6,802 nt of DNA from Legionella genomosp. 1 (GTDB lineage: Bacteria; Pseudomonadota; Gammaproteobacteria; Legionellales; Legionellaceae). The notes under the pieces were generated by a model. It saw only the letters and a program-made list of their open reading frames with translations. It had not been told where the DNA came from and did not search any database. The position numbers and the translations under genes were made by a program. The DNA lies in NCBI GenBank assembly GCA_945901965.1, contig CAMDMN010000119.1:1-6802 (forward strand). Reading direction: 5' to 3'. This document shows, piece after piece, positions 6,415 through 6,802 of this stretch; the first letter of the stretch is position 1, and each line of letters begins with the position of its first letter.

Positions 6415-6615
6415 ATGACAATAAAATCCAAATCTTGTAAGAGATTATATCGTTCAACTAAAGACAAGATGATTGCTGGCGTGTGTGGTGGGCTGGCAGA
6501 TTATTTTGGGATAGATTCTACTTGGATGAGATTAATTTTTCTTGTACTTCTATTGTTGGGCGGCTCTGCATTTTTAGTTTATTTGGTGATGTGGATTGTT
6601 GTCCCAAAACGTTAA
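6415..6615 (+). CDS. PspC-domain inner-membrane protein
   Basis: This 66-residue protein is essentially a single PspC domain. It has a basic N-terminus, KRLYRSTKDKMIAGVCGGLA with the family hallmark GVCGGLADYFGID (21-34), then a hydrophobic segment from about 38 to 63 ending in WIVVPKR. PspC in enterobacteria senses envelope stress with PspB and controls PspA. Stand-alone short PspC proteins are common elsewhere, and their role is less clear. No pspA, pspB or pspF is in the window, so a phage-shock operon is not supported. The start is secure: AAGGAG at 6404-6409 is five bases before the ATG. A strong hairpin precedes this site and may govern translation. Its 219-base upstream gap suggests its own promoter. 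Confidence 0.93.
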   Translation: MTIKSKSCKRLYRSTKDKMIAGVCGGLADYFGIDSTWMRLIFLVLLLLGGSAFLVYLVMWIVVPKR

Positions 6616-6627
6616 TCTAATTTTGGG
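6603..6627. terminator. Weak hairpin over the PspC stop codon
   Basis: CCCAAAA (6603-6609) and TTTTGGG (6621-6627) form a 7-bp stem with an 11-base loop that contains the TAA stop at 6613-6615. Only TT follows the stem, so termination would be inefficient at best. It may instead be a 3'-end stabilising structure or a chance repeat. Confidence 0.25.
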
Positions 6628-6802
6628 TTGAATTACAGAAACGAGGCAAATGCGAACAGGGAATAAAATCGGGTACAGGATGCTGGCACCGTCAAGTTGT
6701 GTAAACAACAATCGAAATTGAGCCGCAAAGAGTGATATCCCAAATTTTAGACAGACGTTGCCTGTGTAACAATTTCTTGCCATTGGTTCCATGCACAGAA
6801 CA
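6628..6802. other. Terminal non-coding stretch, no gene recognised
   Basis: The last 175 bases contain no ORF with a start signal on either strand. The antisense frame across 6574-6792 overlaps the PspC coding end, shows no motif and has no ribosome binding site evident. A small hairpin GTTGT-GTAA-ACAAC lies at 6696-6709. It could be the upstream region of a gene beyond the window or a worn remnant. Confidence 0.4.

Noticed and set aside
6574..6792. Minus-strand ORF of 72 codons at the right end
   Set aside because: It overlaps the PspC 3' end, has no motif and no start signal; probably an accidental open frame.

Overview
The window looks like a piece of a Legionella (or close Legionellales) chromosome. 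It is AT-rich, its start regions are typical of the genus, and it opens with two adjacent genes whose products have the architecture of Dot/Icm type IV-secreted effectors. The genus assignment is inferred from gene style; no marker gene is present.

Left part (1-2493): the first gene runs in from beyond the left edge. It encodes a leucine-rich-repeat protein with a C-terminal module of the kind found in Legionella effectors. After 59 bases comes a second gene, on the same strand, encoding an N-terminal putative papain-fold cysteine protease domain (C58/YopT-like Cys-His-Asp pattern) joined to about four ankyrin repeats. Both proteins use eukaryotic-type interaction repeats, so both are likely to act inside a host cell. 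Neither has a Sec signal peptide, and both end in short acidic/hydrophobic tails compatible with, but not proof of, Dot/Icm export.

Middle (2494-2977): a stretch without an intact long gene. It has an imperfect inverted repeat, a strong ribosome binding site, a 13-codon ORF ending in ATGA over a 41-codon ORF, and then the same frame continuing with two internal stops up to the start of the next gene. I read this as a small decayed gene, or less likely a coupled set of tiny ORFs.

Right part (2978-6802): three housekeeping-like genes on the + strand. They are an FAD-dependent dehydrogenase of the uncharacterised COG2509 type, a secreted M20-family zinc carboxypeptidase (its start is best placed at 4885, giving a clean signal peptide), and a 66-residue PspC-domain membrane protein. 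The PspC gene has a perfect TATAAT upstream and a 42-base near-perfect hairpin just before its ribosome binding site. The spacing suggests separate transcription units. No link between these three and the effector-like pair is visible. The last 187 bases hold no gene I can support. No tRNA, rRNA, CRISPR array or intact insertion sequence was seen.
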